Origin: Prevotellaceae bacterium
Lineage (GTDB): Bacteria; Bacteroidota; Bacteroidia; Bacteroidales; UBA932
Direction of reading: 5' to 3'
Assembly (NCBI GenBank): GCA_031268055.1
Contig: JAIRXY010000100.1
Coordinates: 1 to 15,572, forward strand
DNA length: 15,572 bases
Within the stretch, counting starts at the first letter, position 1. Every line of letters begins with the position of its first letter. Made by a program: the position numbers and the translations under genes. This document shows positions 1 to 7,517 of this stretch, in pieces. The notes under the pieces were generated by a model, which saw only the letters and a list, made by a program, of their open reading frames with translations, was not told the origin of the DNA and made no database searches.

Positions 1-1
1 T

Positions 2-358
2 CGCAACGCTACGCTGGACGAACGCTACCAGATGAAGCTGGGCTTTGATTATGTATTCTTGAACCACATTAAGCAAAACACGCCGGAAGATGCCGTTATC
101 CTTTTCCCCTTGAAAAAGTGCACTACGGAAAAAGGCGGCGACAGTCAGCTATCGGGGAACATTAATAGCAAGTACTGGGTAACCCATTTTGTATACCCGC
201 GCAGAATACTGTATAAGGATGAGCAGGAAACCAACTCGCGCTACAGCGACGTAACGCACGTGGCTATTGTTGCCGGACATGGCTATGAAGACCTGAATTA
301 TCCTGTAATGGAGCGATACTATTTTACCGTACTACCAAAAAACGCTGCTGAAAAATGA
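2..358 (+). CDS. C-terminal part of a small probable periplasmic protein (5' end outside window)
   Basis: The reading frame is open from the first bases of the window, so the gene starts upstream; the ATG at 32 is probably internal. About 118 residues are visible. They are soluble in character, with motifs such as NTPEDAVILFP and a later YPRRILY, and a closing strand-like segment (YYFTVLP). I cannot assign a family. The stop overlaps the next gene's start as ATGA (355-358), which suggests translational coupling to the membrane glycosyltransferase-like gene. From memory, small proteins with one N-terminal membrane anchor often sit beside such genes in Bacteroidetes, so an anchored periplasmic partner is a reasonable guess, but the anchor would lie outside this window. 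Confidence that it is coding is high; its function is unknown. Confidence 0.75.
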   Translation, partial: RNATLDERYQMKLGFDYVFLNHIKQNTPEDAVILFPLKKCTTEKGGDSQLSGNINSKYWVTHFVYPRRILYKDEQETNSRYSDVTHVAIVAGHGYEDLNYPVMERYYFTVLPKNAAEK

Positions 359-1743
359 TATACTTTGGACTATCTGTTACAACCATACTTGGGCTCTGCG
401 TAGCGCTGAGTATTTCCCAACGCCTGAAAATAGTCGAGGCGCTGGGATTGGCATTTCTTATGGGCATAGGAATCCAAACCTTTTTAATGGTTTGCATGGA
501 CTGGGTAGGCATCCGATTGACAGCAACATCGGCGCTTACTTGTTCGGGATTGGTTATTGCCGGACTCTGTGTAAGCCTGTATTTTCGGTGGGCGTCGGTC
601 AAGGAGTGGCTGCGCTACGTGAGCGCCTTTACCCGTCCTAAAATCAGCTGGCTGTGGGTACTTGCCCTACTTGCCATAGCGGTAGTTGTGGTGATGAACG
701 TGGCAAAAACAATGTACTACCCTACGTTTGATACCGACAGCGTACGCGGGTTTAACCTGATAGGTAAAGTTGTTGCACACGATGGGACGCTTAAAAATTG
801 TGGCCTGTATACCGACGCAAACTACGCGGAAATGCGCGGCTCCGTTTCCACTATGACGTATATGCCTCTTACTCAATTAGCGTATACCTACGTCTATCTG
901 CTGGGCGCCGCAACATCCAAAATCATTAACGCCCTTCTTTTCATTTCATTTACGCTTGTATTTTACGGCTTAATGAGCCGTTTTGCTACGCACACGCTTG
1001 CTGCGATAGCCACATTCCTAACCCTTATTACACCCGAAATGCTGGGCTTTTCTTCGATGTCCGGTGTAAATGTTATACACGCCTTTTACGCTTCGTTGGG
1101 CATTATATTCTTCGCTACATGGTATTACAAAAAAATTCCGTCGCTGCTGTGGATTGCCGCGTGTATGCTAATGCTGAACAGCTGGAGTCGCACCGAAGGG
1201 ATTGTATTCATTGGCGCTGCCGGCTGCGTATTCCTATGGTACAGCATTAAAACCAAGCAGTATAAAACCTTGCTCTTGCTTGCCGGATGCGGCCTGCTTC
1301 CCATAATTTTTTGGAATGTGTTTTTAAAGGTAAATCACATGGAGGGAGTACAGTCGGTGGTAGCAAAGCTGTTTTGGGATGGCGAAAAAGTAAGCATTAT
1401 CATGAAAGAAATGTGGATACTGTTCAAATCCAACACTTTTTACGGAATCACCTTTGTTGCGTTTATTATAGTCTTGGCATCCAACGGATGGATGATTTTT
1501 AAAAAGTACGATCAGGTAGTGACCTTAATTTTAATAGGCCTGTCGTGGCTATTTTATACTATCCTGATTTATCAGGTCGACTACATCTGGGATTCGCTGG
1601 AAAATGTAATGAGGTATTCATATAAGCGGTTTTTGTTCTCGTTTGTTCCCTTGCTCTGGTTTTACATAGCCTCCAGCCATAATGTGAAGTGGCTGTTTGA
1701 TAAAGTAGACGCCTTTTTATTCCCACTCAAAAAACAAGCGTAA
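355..1743 (+). CDS. Multi-pass membrane protein, putative GT-C-type glycosyltransferase
   Basis: This 462-residue protein is hydrophobic throughout, with roughly ten or more predicted membrane segments (for example near residues 3-20, 30-48, 58-76, 99-116, 190-207, 212-228, 240-257, 264-276, 283-297). After the segment at 99-116 comes a loop with an acidic motif, YYPTFDTDSVRGFN (121-134), where D126 and D128 are placed like the catalytic acid of the first external loop of GT-C enzymes. A second polar motif, SRTEG (278-282), resembles one seen in related membrane transferases. GT-C enzymes move sugars from polyprenyl-phosphate donors on the outer face of the inner membrane. The next gene encodes a polyprenyl-phosphate sugar synthase-like enzyme that could supply such a donor. 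The substrate is unknown. A membrane polysaccharide polymerase is the main alternative. Confidence 0.65.
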   Translation: MIYFGLSVTTILGLCVALSISQRLKIVEALGLAFLMGIGIQTFLMVCMDWVGIRLTATSALTCSGLVIAGLCVSLYFRWASVKEWLRYVSAFTRPKISWLWVLALLAIAVVVVMNVAKTMYYPTFDTDSVRGFNLIGKVVAHDGTLKNCGLYTDANYAEMRGSVSTMTYMPLTQLAYTYVYLLGAATSKIINALLFISFTLVFYGLMSRFATHTLAAIATFLTLITPEMLGFSSMSGVNVIHAFYASLGIIFFATWYYKKIPSLLWIAACMLMLNSWSRTEGIVFIGAAGCVFLWYSIKTKQYKTLLLLAGCGLLPIIFWNVFLKVNHMEGVQSVVAKLFWDGEKVSIIMKEMWILFKSNTFYGITFVAFIIVLASNGWMIFKKYDQVVTLILIGLSWLFYTILIYQVDYIWDSLENVMRYSYKRFLFSFVPLLWFYIASSHNVKWLFDKVDAFLFPLKKQA

Positions 1744-1747
1744 ATCT

Positions 1748-2461
1748 ATGCACATACTATCCGTGATTGTACCGGCATACAATGAAGAAAAGACCATTCT
1801 TGCGCTGCTGCAAAAGGTAGCAGAAGTAGCGCTGATAAACGGCATGCAAAAAGAAGTGATTGTGGTGGATGACTGCTCTCACGATGCAACGAAGCAGCTG
1901 GTGCTACAGTATAAGGCGCAATACCCCGAACAAAGCCTCATATATTGCAGGCAGCCGGAAAATAAAGGGAAAGGAGCCGCTGTCCGCTTGGGAATAGCGC
2001 ATGCTTCGGGCGATTGTATTATCATTCAGGATGCGGATTTGGAATGCGATCCGGAAGATTACAATGTGCTGCTACAGCCGTTTTTGATGGAAGATTTACA
2101 GGTGCTGTATGGCTCCCGTTTCCTGAAATCGAACAACAAACATTCCTATCGGCATTATTACCATTATCTTGGCGGACGTTTAGTAACGCTTGTTGCCAAC
2201 ATTTTGTACGGGCAGCGGTTGACCGATGAGCCTACCTGCTACAAGCTTTTTAAAGCCTCGCTCCTGAAATCAATACCCCTGAAATGTAACGGCTTTGAGT
2301 TTTGCCCTGAGGTAACGGCAAAAGTCGCTAAGCGCGGCATAAAAATCAGGGAAGTCCCCATCAGCTACTATCCACGCTCTATTGAGGATGGGAAAAAAAT
2401 AAAGTATATCGACGGGCTGAAGGCAATTTGGACGCTACTCAAGTACAAATTTGTAAAGTAA
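1748..2461 (+). CDS. GT2 glycosyltransferase, dolichyl/polyprenyl-phosphate mannose synthase-like
   Basis: This 237-residue soluble GT-A enzyme follows the previous gene by 4 bp. It shows the full GT2 signature: PAYNEE (9-14), the nucleotide-binding VVDDCS with D41 and D42, NKGKGAAVRLG (72-82), the metal-binding DAD (95-97) followed by DLECDP, and TDEPTCYKLF (159-168). The segment ending YYPR (207-210), then DGKKIKYIDGLKAIW, is typical of the DPM1/DPG-synthase branch. These enzymes transfer mannose or glucose from GDP or UDP to a polyprenyl phosphate at the cytoplasmic face. It lacks the C-terminal membrane helices found in some bacterial relatives, so it is probably peripheral. With the GT-C-like gene it could form a donor-plus-transferase pair. 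The sugar cannot be told from sequence alone. Confidence 0.88.
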   Translation: MHILSVIVPAYNEEKTILALLQKVAEVALINGMQKEVIVVDDCSHDATKQLVLQYKAQYPEQSLIYCRQPENKGKGAAVRLGIAHASGDCIIIQDADLECDPEDYNVLLQPFLMEDLQVLYGSRFLKSNNKHSYRHYYHYLGGRLVTLVANILYGQRLTDEPTCYKLFKASLLKSIPLKCNGFEFCPEVTAKVAKRGIKIREVPISYYPRSIEDGKKIKYIDGLKAIWTLLKYKFVK

Positions 2462-2651
2462 CCAATGGGCACATTCGAAATATTCCGGCGTCGGCAAAGG
2501 CGCTGGATTTTGTAAGAACACGGAACGTCAAGATGTAGAGGGTATTTTAGTCACTCCTCAAAAAAAGAGATAACCGCAATATTCAAGTTCGTAAAAAAAG
2601 GCTATATTTGTGCCTAATTATTTTCGATTTTAATTATTGTTTTTATAAATC
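2462..2651. other. Intergenic region between the glycan cluster and gdhA
   Basis: These 190 bp hold no gene I can support. A 16-codon reading frame from the ATG at 2464 and a short open stretch near 2514-2573 match nothing I recognise and are probably chance or the remnant of a lost gene. No terminator hairpin is obvious. The last 50 bases become very AT-rich and carry the putative gdhA promoter element. The base composition change between the two gene blocks falls around here. Confidence 0.5.
2603..2610 (+). promoter_or_regulatory. Putative Bacteroidetes -7 promoter element for gdhA
   Basis: TATATTTG matches the Bacteroidetes -7 consensus TAnnTTTG and lies 41 bp before the gdhA start codon, in an AT-rich leader. 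No clear TTG-type -33 element is visible 17-23 bp upstream, so the call rests on one box and its position. Confidence 0.5.
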
Positions 2652-3986
2652 ATGAAGGTAGAGCAGGTAATGAGCCGGCTTCGCGCCAAGTATGGGCACG
2701 AAGCCGAATATTTGCAAGCAGTACAGGAAGTGCTTGAATCGGTAGAGGATGTGTATAACAGCCATCCTGAGTTTGAGGAAGCCAACATTATTGATAACCT
2801 CGTGGAGCCTGACCGCATTTTTACTTTTAAGGTGGTATGGCACGACGACAAGGGGCGCACGCAGGTAAATACAGGCTACCGCGTGCAGTTCAACAACGCC
2901 CTTGGCCCCTACAAAGGCGGCGTGCGCTTCCACCCTTCGGTAACCCTTTCGACGCTCAAGTTCTTGGGCTTTGAGCAAACGTTCAAAAATGCGCTTACCA
3001 CGCTGCCTATGGGCGGCGCAAAAGGCGGAGCAGACTTTAGCCCCAAGGGTAAGTCGAGGAGCGAGGTAATGCGCTTTTGTCAGGCCTACATCACGGAGCT
3101 GTGGCGGCACATTGGCGCCGAAACCGACGTGCCCGCCGGAGATATTGGCGTGGCCGGACGCGAAATTGGATACATGTACGGATGGTACAAGAAGCTGGCG
3201 CGCGAAAATACCGGAGTCTTTACGGGCAAGGGAATAGGGTGGGGCGGATCGCTCATTCGTCCGGAGGCAACAGGCTTTGGCGCTGTGTACTTTGTGCAGC
3301 ACATGCTGCACCTGCAAAAAACGGATATTAAGGATAAAACCGTCGCCATATCGGGATTTGGGAACGTGGCGTGGGGGGCAGCGCTCAAGGCTACCGAGCT
3401 GGGCGCAAAGGTGGTTGCCATCTCTGGGCCGGACGGCTACATCTACGACGAGCAGGGGCTGAACGCCGAAAAGATTGCCTACATGGTGGAGCTGCGCGAT
3501 TCGTGCAACGACGTTGTTGCGCCTTACGCCGAAAAGTTTGCCGGAGCAAAATTCGTTGCCGACAAAAAGCCGTGGGAGCTCAAGGTGGACATTGCGCTGC
3601 CTTGCGCCATACAGAACGAGCTCAACGGCGACGACGCCAAAACGCTGATTGCAAACAAAGCGCTGTGCGTGGCCGAAACGTCAAACATGGGCTGCACGCC
3701 GGAGGCCATCAACGAGCTCATACGCCACAAGGTAATGTTTGCGCCCGGCAAGGCGGTAAACGCCGGTGGCGTATCGGTGTCGGGGCTGGAGATGTCGCAA
3801 AATGCCATGAAGTACAGCTGGACAAAAGAGGAGGTAGACCAAAAGCTGCACCAAATTATGAGCAACATTCACGAGGCATGCCTCAAGTTTGGCCGTCAAC
3901 CCGACGGCTACATCAACTACGTAAAGGGAGCCAACATTGCAGGCTTTATGAAGGTGGCGCAGGCAATGCTGGAGCAGGGGGTTTGA
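2652..3986 (+). CDS. gdhA: Hexameric NAD(P)-dependent glutamate dehydrogenase
   Basis: The 444-residue length matches the hexameric family I enzymes (about 445-450). It reversibly interconverts glutamate and 2-oxoglutarate plus ammonia in the cytoplasm. Visible motifs are the substrate-binding GPYKGGVRFHP with K88, LPMGGAKGGADF (119-129) with catalytic K124, the catalytic aspartate D164 in PAGDIGV, and the dinucleotide-binding GFGNVAWG (235-242). Coenzyme preference is uncertain: both NADP-linked and NAD-linked or dual enzymes exist at this length in Bacteroidetes, and the loop after the second Rossmann strand (ISGPDGYIYDEQG) does not let me decide. It is the first gene after a -7 promoter match and is followed 62 bp later by a DUF819 gene and then ferredoxin-linked oxidoreductase genes. 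That context favours a catabolic role in glutamate use, which is inference. Confidence 0.96.
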   Translation: MKVEQVMSRLRAKYGHEAEYLQAVQEVLESVEDVYNSHPEFEEANIIDNLVEPDRIFTFKVVWHDDKGRTQVNTGYRVQFNNALGPYKGGVRFHPSVTLSTLKFLGFEQTFKNALTTLPMGGAKGGADFSPKGKSRSEVMRFCQAYITELWRHIGAETDVPAGDIGVAGREIGYMYGWYKKLARENTGVFTGKGIGWGGSLIRPEATGFGAVYFVQHMLHLQKTDIKDKTVAISGFGNVAWGAALKATELGAKVVAISGPDGYIYDEQGLNAEKIAYMVELRDSCNDVVAPYAEKFAGAKFVADKKPWELKVDIALPCAIQNELNGDDAKTLIANKALCVAETSNMGCTPEAINELIRHKVMFAPGKAVNAGGVSVSGLEMSQNAMKYSWTKEEVDQKLHQIMSNIHEACLKFGRQPDGYINYVKGANIAGFMKVAQAMLEQGV

Positions 3987-4048
3987 GCAGCTTGTTCTCA
4001 ACCCTCCACTACCCAACCTAACACAGCTAACCCCTAAAAAAATCTTAC

Positions 4049-5233
4049 ATGTTATTATCAATCTTTTTTCTGCTGCTGTACATAGCAACGCCGGCGCTGA
4101 TTTTGCTGCTGTGCAAAAAATTCAAGCCTATACAAAAAATAGGCGAGGTGCTCATGGCCTACTTTGTGGGGGTGTTTTTGGCTGTGGCAATATGGATTTT
4201 TATACAGTCGGGGTTACTTGAGGGCGAACGCTTGGCAAGCCTTCGCAAGCTGCAATCTACCGTGTGCGACTTGGTCATTCCGTTTGCCATTCCGCTCATG
4301 CTTTTTTCGTCCGACTTTCGCCACCTGCGGAGGCAGCTTGGCGGCGCTTCCCGCGCCCTGCTGACGGGGCTGGTGGCGGTTGTGTGTATGACTATTACCG
4401 GAGCGCTCATTTTCCACTCGCATATACCGGATATGGGGAAAATTGCAGGCTTGGTAACCGGCGTCGAAACCGGAGGTACGCCCAACATGGTAGCCTTGCA
4501 GTTTGCCCTAAGGATTCCGGAGAATACGTTCATGCAGCTTCAGGCAAGCGATATGCTGGTATGCTTTTTCTACCTGCTGTTTCTTTTTTCGGTAGGCAAG
4601 GTGCTGCTGCGAAAATTTTTGCCAAAGTATAAATCACCGGCCGAGGGCAACGCTGCGGGCGTATCGGCGGGCGAGGGTGCGTACTACTTCATGCGCTCGC
4701 GCCACGGCTTGCTTCAAATGCTCAAATCGCTGGGAGTGTCCATCGCGGTGGTGCTGCTCTCCATTGGAGCTTCAATGCTGCTGTTTGGCGAAATTAAGGT
4801 GCCTTTCCTTATGCTTGCCATCACCACGCTGAGCATTGTGGCCTCCTTTGCCAAGCCGGTGCAAAATTTGCGCTACTCGTTCGACGTGGGCATGTTTTTG
4901 GTGCTCATCTTCAACATCGCTATTGCCTCTATGGTAGATTTTACGCAGTTCTTTAACGCCGAAATATACTACATTGCAGGCTACGTGTTCTTCTGCGTAT
5001 TTGGCTCGCTGACGCTGCATGCCGTGCTGTGCAAGCTGTTTAAGGTTGACGCCGATACGTTCATGGTGGCCTCGGTAGCGCTGATTAATTCTCCGCCATT
5101 TGTCCCTGCGGTGGCGGCAGCTATCGGCAACCGGCAGGTGGTGCTGGTGGGCATTACGATAGGCATAGTAGGGTACGCTGTGGGCAACTACCTTGGGTTT
5201 ATCGTTGCCGAAGTGTTGAGCAGAGCGCTGTGA
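4049..5233 (+). CDS. DUF819 family integral membrane protein, probable transporter
   Basis: This 394-residue polytopic protein has around ten membrane segments. Family-typical sequences are LVIPFAIPLMLFSSDFRHLRR (75-95), TGGTPNMVAL (141-150) and, near the C-terminus, ALINSPPFVPAVAAAIGN followed by GITIGIVGYAVGNYLG. The pattern of a conserved small-residue/Asn motif in each half looks like a two-half transporter. DUF819 proteins have no well-established substrate that I know of. The gene lies 62 bp after gdhA and 44 bp before the ferredoxin subunit gene, with no terminator between, so co-transcription is likely. By context it may move glutamate, another amino acid, or an organic acid product. 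The ATG at 4049 gives a natural hydrophobic N-terminus. The family call is firm; the function is a guess. Confidence 0.85.
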   Translation: MLLSIFFLLLYIATPALILLLCKKFKPIQKIGEVLMAYFVGVFLAVAIWIFIQSGLLEGERLASLRKLQSTVCDLVIPFAIPLMLFSSDFRHLRRQLGGASRALLTGLVAVVCMTITGALIFHSHIPDMGKIAGLVTGVETGGTPNMVALQFALRIPENTFMQLQASDMLVCFFYLLFLFSVGKVLLRKFLPKYKSPAEGNAAGVSAGEGAYYFMRSRHGLLQMLKSLGVSIAVVLLSIGASMLLFGEIKVPFLMLAITTLSIVASFAKPVQNLRYSFDVGMFLVLIFNIAIASMVDFTQFFNAEIYYIAGYVFFCVFGSLTLHAVLCKLFKVDADTFMVASVALINSPPFVPAVAAAIGNRQVVLVGITIGIVGYAVGNYLGFIVAEVLSRAL

Positions 5234-5277
5234 CGCTGTGCAATTAAAAAAATGGCAGTATTTAGCTTAGAAATTTT

Positions 5278-5514
5278 ATGGCAAAAATAAGAGGTGCAAT
5301 AGTAGTAGATACCGAAAAATGCAAGGGATGTGAGGTTTGCGTGGTATCGTGTCCCGTCAGGGTAATAGCGCTTGCGCAGGAGGTGAACGGCAAAGGATAC
5401 CGCTACGCCTACATGCACCAGCCCGACGCCTGCACAGGCTGTGTAAGCTGCGCGCTGGTGTGCCCCGACAGCGTAATTACCGTTTACAAGGTAAAAACCG
5501 CTGCAAGTGAATAA
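5278..5514 (+). CDS. korD: 2-oxoacid:ferredoxin oxidoreductase delta (ferredoxin-like) subunit
   Basis: This 78-residue protein carries two 4Fe-4S cluster motifs of the CxxCxxCxxxCP type, with cysteines at 15, 18, 21, 25 and at 52, 55, 58, 62. That is the bacterial 2[4Fe-4S] ferredoxin arrangement used as the delta subunit of KOR/VOR complexes, where it passes electrons from the thiamine centre to free ferredoxin. The family assignment comes mainly from the neighbours: alpha, beta and gamma subunit genes follow in order, starting 26 bp downstream. There is no signal peptide, so it is cytoplasmic. A free-standing ferredoxin would look the same in sequence, but the gene order makes the subunit role much more likely. 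Confidence 0.9.
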   Translation: MAKIRGAIVVDTEKCKGCEVCVVSCPVRVIALAQEVNGKGYRYAYMHQPDACTGCVSCALVCPDSVITVYKVKTAASE

Positions 5515-5540
5515 AACAGTAAAAACTTGAGTATATATTT

Positions 5541-6620
5541 ATGTCTGAGTTACGTTTGATGAAAGGCAATGAGGTTATTGCAGAGGCGGCCATACGCTGC
5601 GGCTGCGACGCCTATTTTGGATACCCCATAACGCCACAGTCGGAAGTGATGGAAACGCTGATGGAGCTGCGCCCTTGGGAAGCCGGCGGCATGGTTGTGC
5701 TGCAAGCCGAGAGCGAGGTAGCCTCTATCAACATGGTTTACGGCGCGGCAAGCACGGGCAAGCGCGCTATGACCTCGTCGTCCAGCCCCGGCATAAGCCT
5801 TATGGCCGAAGGCTTGTCGTACCTTGCGGGGGCAGAGCTGCCCTGCTTGGTGGTGAACGTGTCGCGCGGAGGCCCCGGCTTGGGTACCATACAGCCCTCG
5901 CAGGCCGACTACTTTATGGCCACCAAGGGCGGCGGACACGGCGACTTTCACCTGATTGTGCTGGCGCCCTCGTCGGTGCAGGAAATGCACGATTTTGTTT
6001 TCCTTGCCTTCGACCTTGCTTTCAAGTACCGCAATCCGGCAATGATTCTTGCCGACGGCGTTGTTGGGCAAATGATGGAAAAGGTAGCGCTGCTCGACCC
6101 GCGCCCGCGCCGAACGCGAGAGGAGCTGCTAAAGGAGGCCGGAAGCTGGGCTACCACAGGAAAGAGCAACCGTACCCGAAATATTATCACCTCGGTGGAG
6201 TTAGACCCTGCAAAGCACGAAAGGTTCAACCAAAAGCTACAGGCTAAGTACGCCGAAATACGAGAAAAGGAGGTGCGCTACGAGGAGCTGCTGTGCGACG
6301 ACGCCGAATACCTGATAGCAGCCTACGGCATATCGGCGCGCATTGGACAAAAGGCGGTAGAGCTTCTCCGCGCCGAAGGCGTTAAGGTTGGGCTATTCCG
6401 CCCCATCACGCTGTACCCTTTTCCGGCTGAGCAGATAGCAGCGCGCGCAAGGCAGCTCAAGGGCATTTTATGCGTAGAGCTTAGCGCCGGACAGATGATA
6501 GAGGATGTTCGCCTTGCGGTAGGAAATGGCTTGCCCACTGCCCATTTTGGCCGCAATGGAGGCGTTATTCATTCGCCCAACGAGGTGGTAGAGGCAATGA
6601 GGCGAATTTTTGAAGTTTGA
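5541..6620 (+). CDS. vorB: 2-oxoacid:ferredoxin oxidoreductase alpha subunit (VorB/KorA type)
   Basis: The 359-residue protein has an N-terminal pyrimidine-binding transketolase-like domain (about 10-190) and a C-terminal transketolase domain II (about 255-355). Motifs include LMKGNEVIAEAAIRCG (6-21), GYPITPQSE (27-35), the QAESEVASINMVYGAA segment with E57 and E59 near the thiamine-activating position, TSSSSPGISLMAEG (78-91) and RGGPGLG (109-115). The whole closely resembles proteins annotated as 3-methyl-2-oxobutanoate dehydrogenase subunit VorB. With the beta and gamma subunits it oxidatively decarboxylates a 2-oxoacid to acyl-CoA and reduces ferredoxin. Substrate is unresolved: VorB similarity suggests branched-chain 2-oxoacids, while the gdhA context suggests 2-oxoglutarate. 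Its last codons fall in a TTTGAAG tandem repeat. Confidence 0.93.
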   Translation: MSELRLMKGNEVIAEAAIRCGCDAYFGYPITPQSEVMETLMELRPWEAGGMVVLQAESEVASINMVYGAASTGKRAMTSSSSPGISLMAEGLSYLAGAELPCLVVNVSRGGPGLGTIQPSQADYFMATKGGGHGDFHLIVLAPSSVQEMHDFVFLAFDLAFKYRNPAMILADGVVGQMMEKVALLDPRPRRTREELLKEAGSWATTGKSNRTRNIITSVELDPAKHERFNQKLQAKYAEIREKEVRYEELLCDDAEYLIAAYGISARIGQKAVELLRAEGVKVGLFRPITLYPFPAEQIAARARQLKGILCVELSAGQMIEDVRLAVGNGLPTAHFGRNGGVIHSPNEVVEAMRRIFEV

Positions 6621-6629
6621 AGTTTGGAG
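6609..6629. repeat. Three tandem heptamers (TTTGAAG x2, TTTGGAG) over the vorB stop codon
   Basis: TTTGAAG occurs at 6609-6615 and 6616-6622, followed by the variant TTTGGAG at 6623-6629. The vorB stop codon (TGA, 6618-6620) lies inside the second unit. It is a heptameric short tandem repeat, similar in kind to dispersed heptamer repeats known from other bacteria. Confidence 0.7.
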
Positions 6630-6690
6630 TAATGACTTGGATAATAATTACTTAGCTATAATCACAGCATAATTATTTTGAATATAAAAC

Positions 6691-7449
6691 ATGGTTGCAG
6701 AAATTATAAAGCCTGAAAATATTGTCTACGCCAAAAGCAAAATGCTTACCGACGCGCCAATGCACTACTGTCCGGGGTGCAGCCACGGCACGGTGCACAA
6801 AATTTTGGCCGAGGTAGCTGAAGATTTGGGCATACAGGACAAGGTTGTAGGTATTACGCCGGTGGGTTGCGCCGTGCTGCTTTACAGCTACCTCGACATC
6901 GACTGGGTGGAGGCGGCGCATGGGCGCGCTCCGGCGGTGGCTACCGGCATCAAGCGCACCAACCCCGACCTGCACGTAATTGCCTATCAGGGCGATGGAG
7001 ACCTTGCCGCCATTGGCACGAGCGAAATTATACACGCGTGCAACCGCGGCGAAAACATCACCGTCATTTTCATCAACAACGGTATTTACGGCATGACGGG
7101 AGGGCAAATGGCGCCCACCACGCTGATAGGAATGAAAACGGCCACCACCCCGCAGGGGCGACGGGTGGACATTAACGGCTATCCGTTCAAGGTCTCGGAG
7201 ATAATGGCGCAGCTCCCCGGCACGTCGTACGTCACCCGTCAGGCTGTGCATACGTCCGGCGCCGTGCGGCAGGCAAAAAAGGCGCTCAAAAAGGCAATCG
7301 AAAAAGCATACGCGGGTAAGGGGACTTCGTTTGTGGAGTTCGTAGCAACGTGCAGCTCGGGATGGAAGCTATCGCCAACCGAAGCCAACAAGTGGATGAC
7401 CGAAAATATGCTGCCGTTTTATCCGCTGGGAGACTTGAAAGATAGCTGA
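6691..7449 (+). CDS. korB: 2-oxoacid:ferredoxin oxidoreductase beta subunit (thiamine diphosphate-binding)
   Basis: The 252-residue protein is the thiamine diphosphate pyrophosphate-binding subunit. The cofactor motif runs from GDGDLAAIG (101-109) to the NNGIYGMTGGQ segment (129-139). HGRAPAVATGIK (77-88) is another family hallmark. Four cysteines, C27 and C30 in YCPGCSHG, C60 in PVGCAV and C221 in CSSGW, sit where KOR/POR beta subunits hold a 4Fe-4S cluster. Together with the alpha subunit it forms the active site, and the delta subunit carries the electrons on. It starts 70 bp after vorB and is followed by an unusually long 160-bp gap that contains a CTCTGTG repeat before the gamma gene. 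Function is confident; the exact 2-oxoacid is not. Confidence 0.94.
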   Translation: MVAEIIKPENIVYAKSKMLTDAPMHYCPGCSHGTVHKILAEVAEDLGIQDKVVGITPVGCAVLLYSYLDIDWVEAAHGRAPAVATGIKRTNPDLHVIAYQGDGDLAAIGTSEIIHACNRGENITVIFINNGIYGMTGGQMAPTTLIGMKTATTPQGRRVDINGYPFKVSEIMAQLPGTSYVTRQAVHTSGAVRQAKKALKKAIEKAYAGKGTSFVEFVATCSSGWKLSPTEANKWMTENMLPFYPLGDLKDS

Positions 7450-7479
7450 GTAGCAAAAAATAATTAGCTGGTAAGCTTC

Positions 7480-7517
7480 CTCTGTGGCTCTCTGTGAAAC
7501 CTCTGTGTACCTCTGTG
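7480..7517. repeat. Four CTCTGTG units at 10-11 bp spacing inside the oxidoreductase operon
   Basis: CTCTGTG occurs at 7480-7486, 7490-7496, 7501-7507 and 7511-7517, spaced 10, 11 and 10 bp, close to one helical turn. A GA-dinucleotide run follows at about 7524-7535. Sequences of the type ctctgtgXXctctgtg recur between genes in many unrelated bacterial genomes, from memory. No coding frame is supported across this 160-bp gap. Confidence 0.75.

Noticed and set aside
2464..2514. Small open frame MGTFEIFRRRQRRWIL after the GT2 gene
   Set aside because: Only 16 codons, no recognised family and no initiation signal; a remnant of a lost glycan gene is possible but unsupported.
2643..3317. Long open frame of 224 codons on the minus strand, antisense to gdhA
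   Set aside because: It lies entirely against a clear glutamate dehydrogenase gene, has no recognisable domain and a composition typical of a reverse-frame shadow of GC-rich coding DNA.
3371..4021. 216-codon + strand frame overlapping the second half of gdhA
   Set aside because: Its translation is rich in Arg, Gly and Cys without any motif, as expected of an out-of-frame reading; gdhA accounts for the region.
4049..5233. Sodium/glutamate symporter GltS
   Set aside because: The neighbour gdhA makes it tempting, but the motifs (IPFAIPLMLFSSDFR, TGGTPNM, NSPPFVP) are those of DUF819, so GltS is not claimed.
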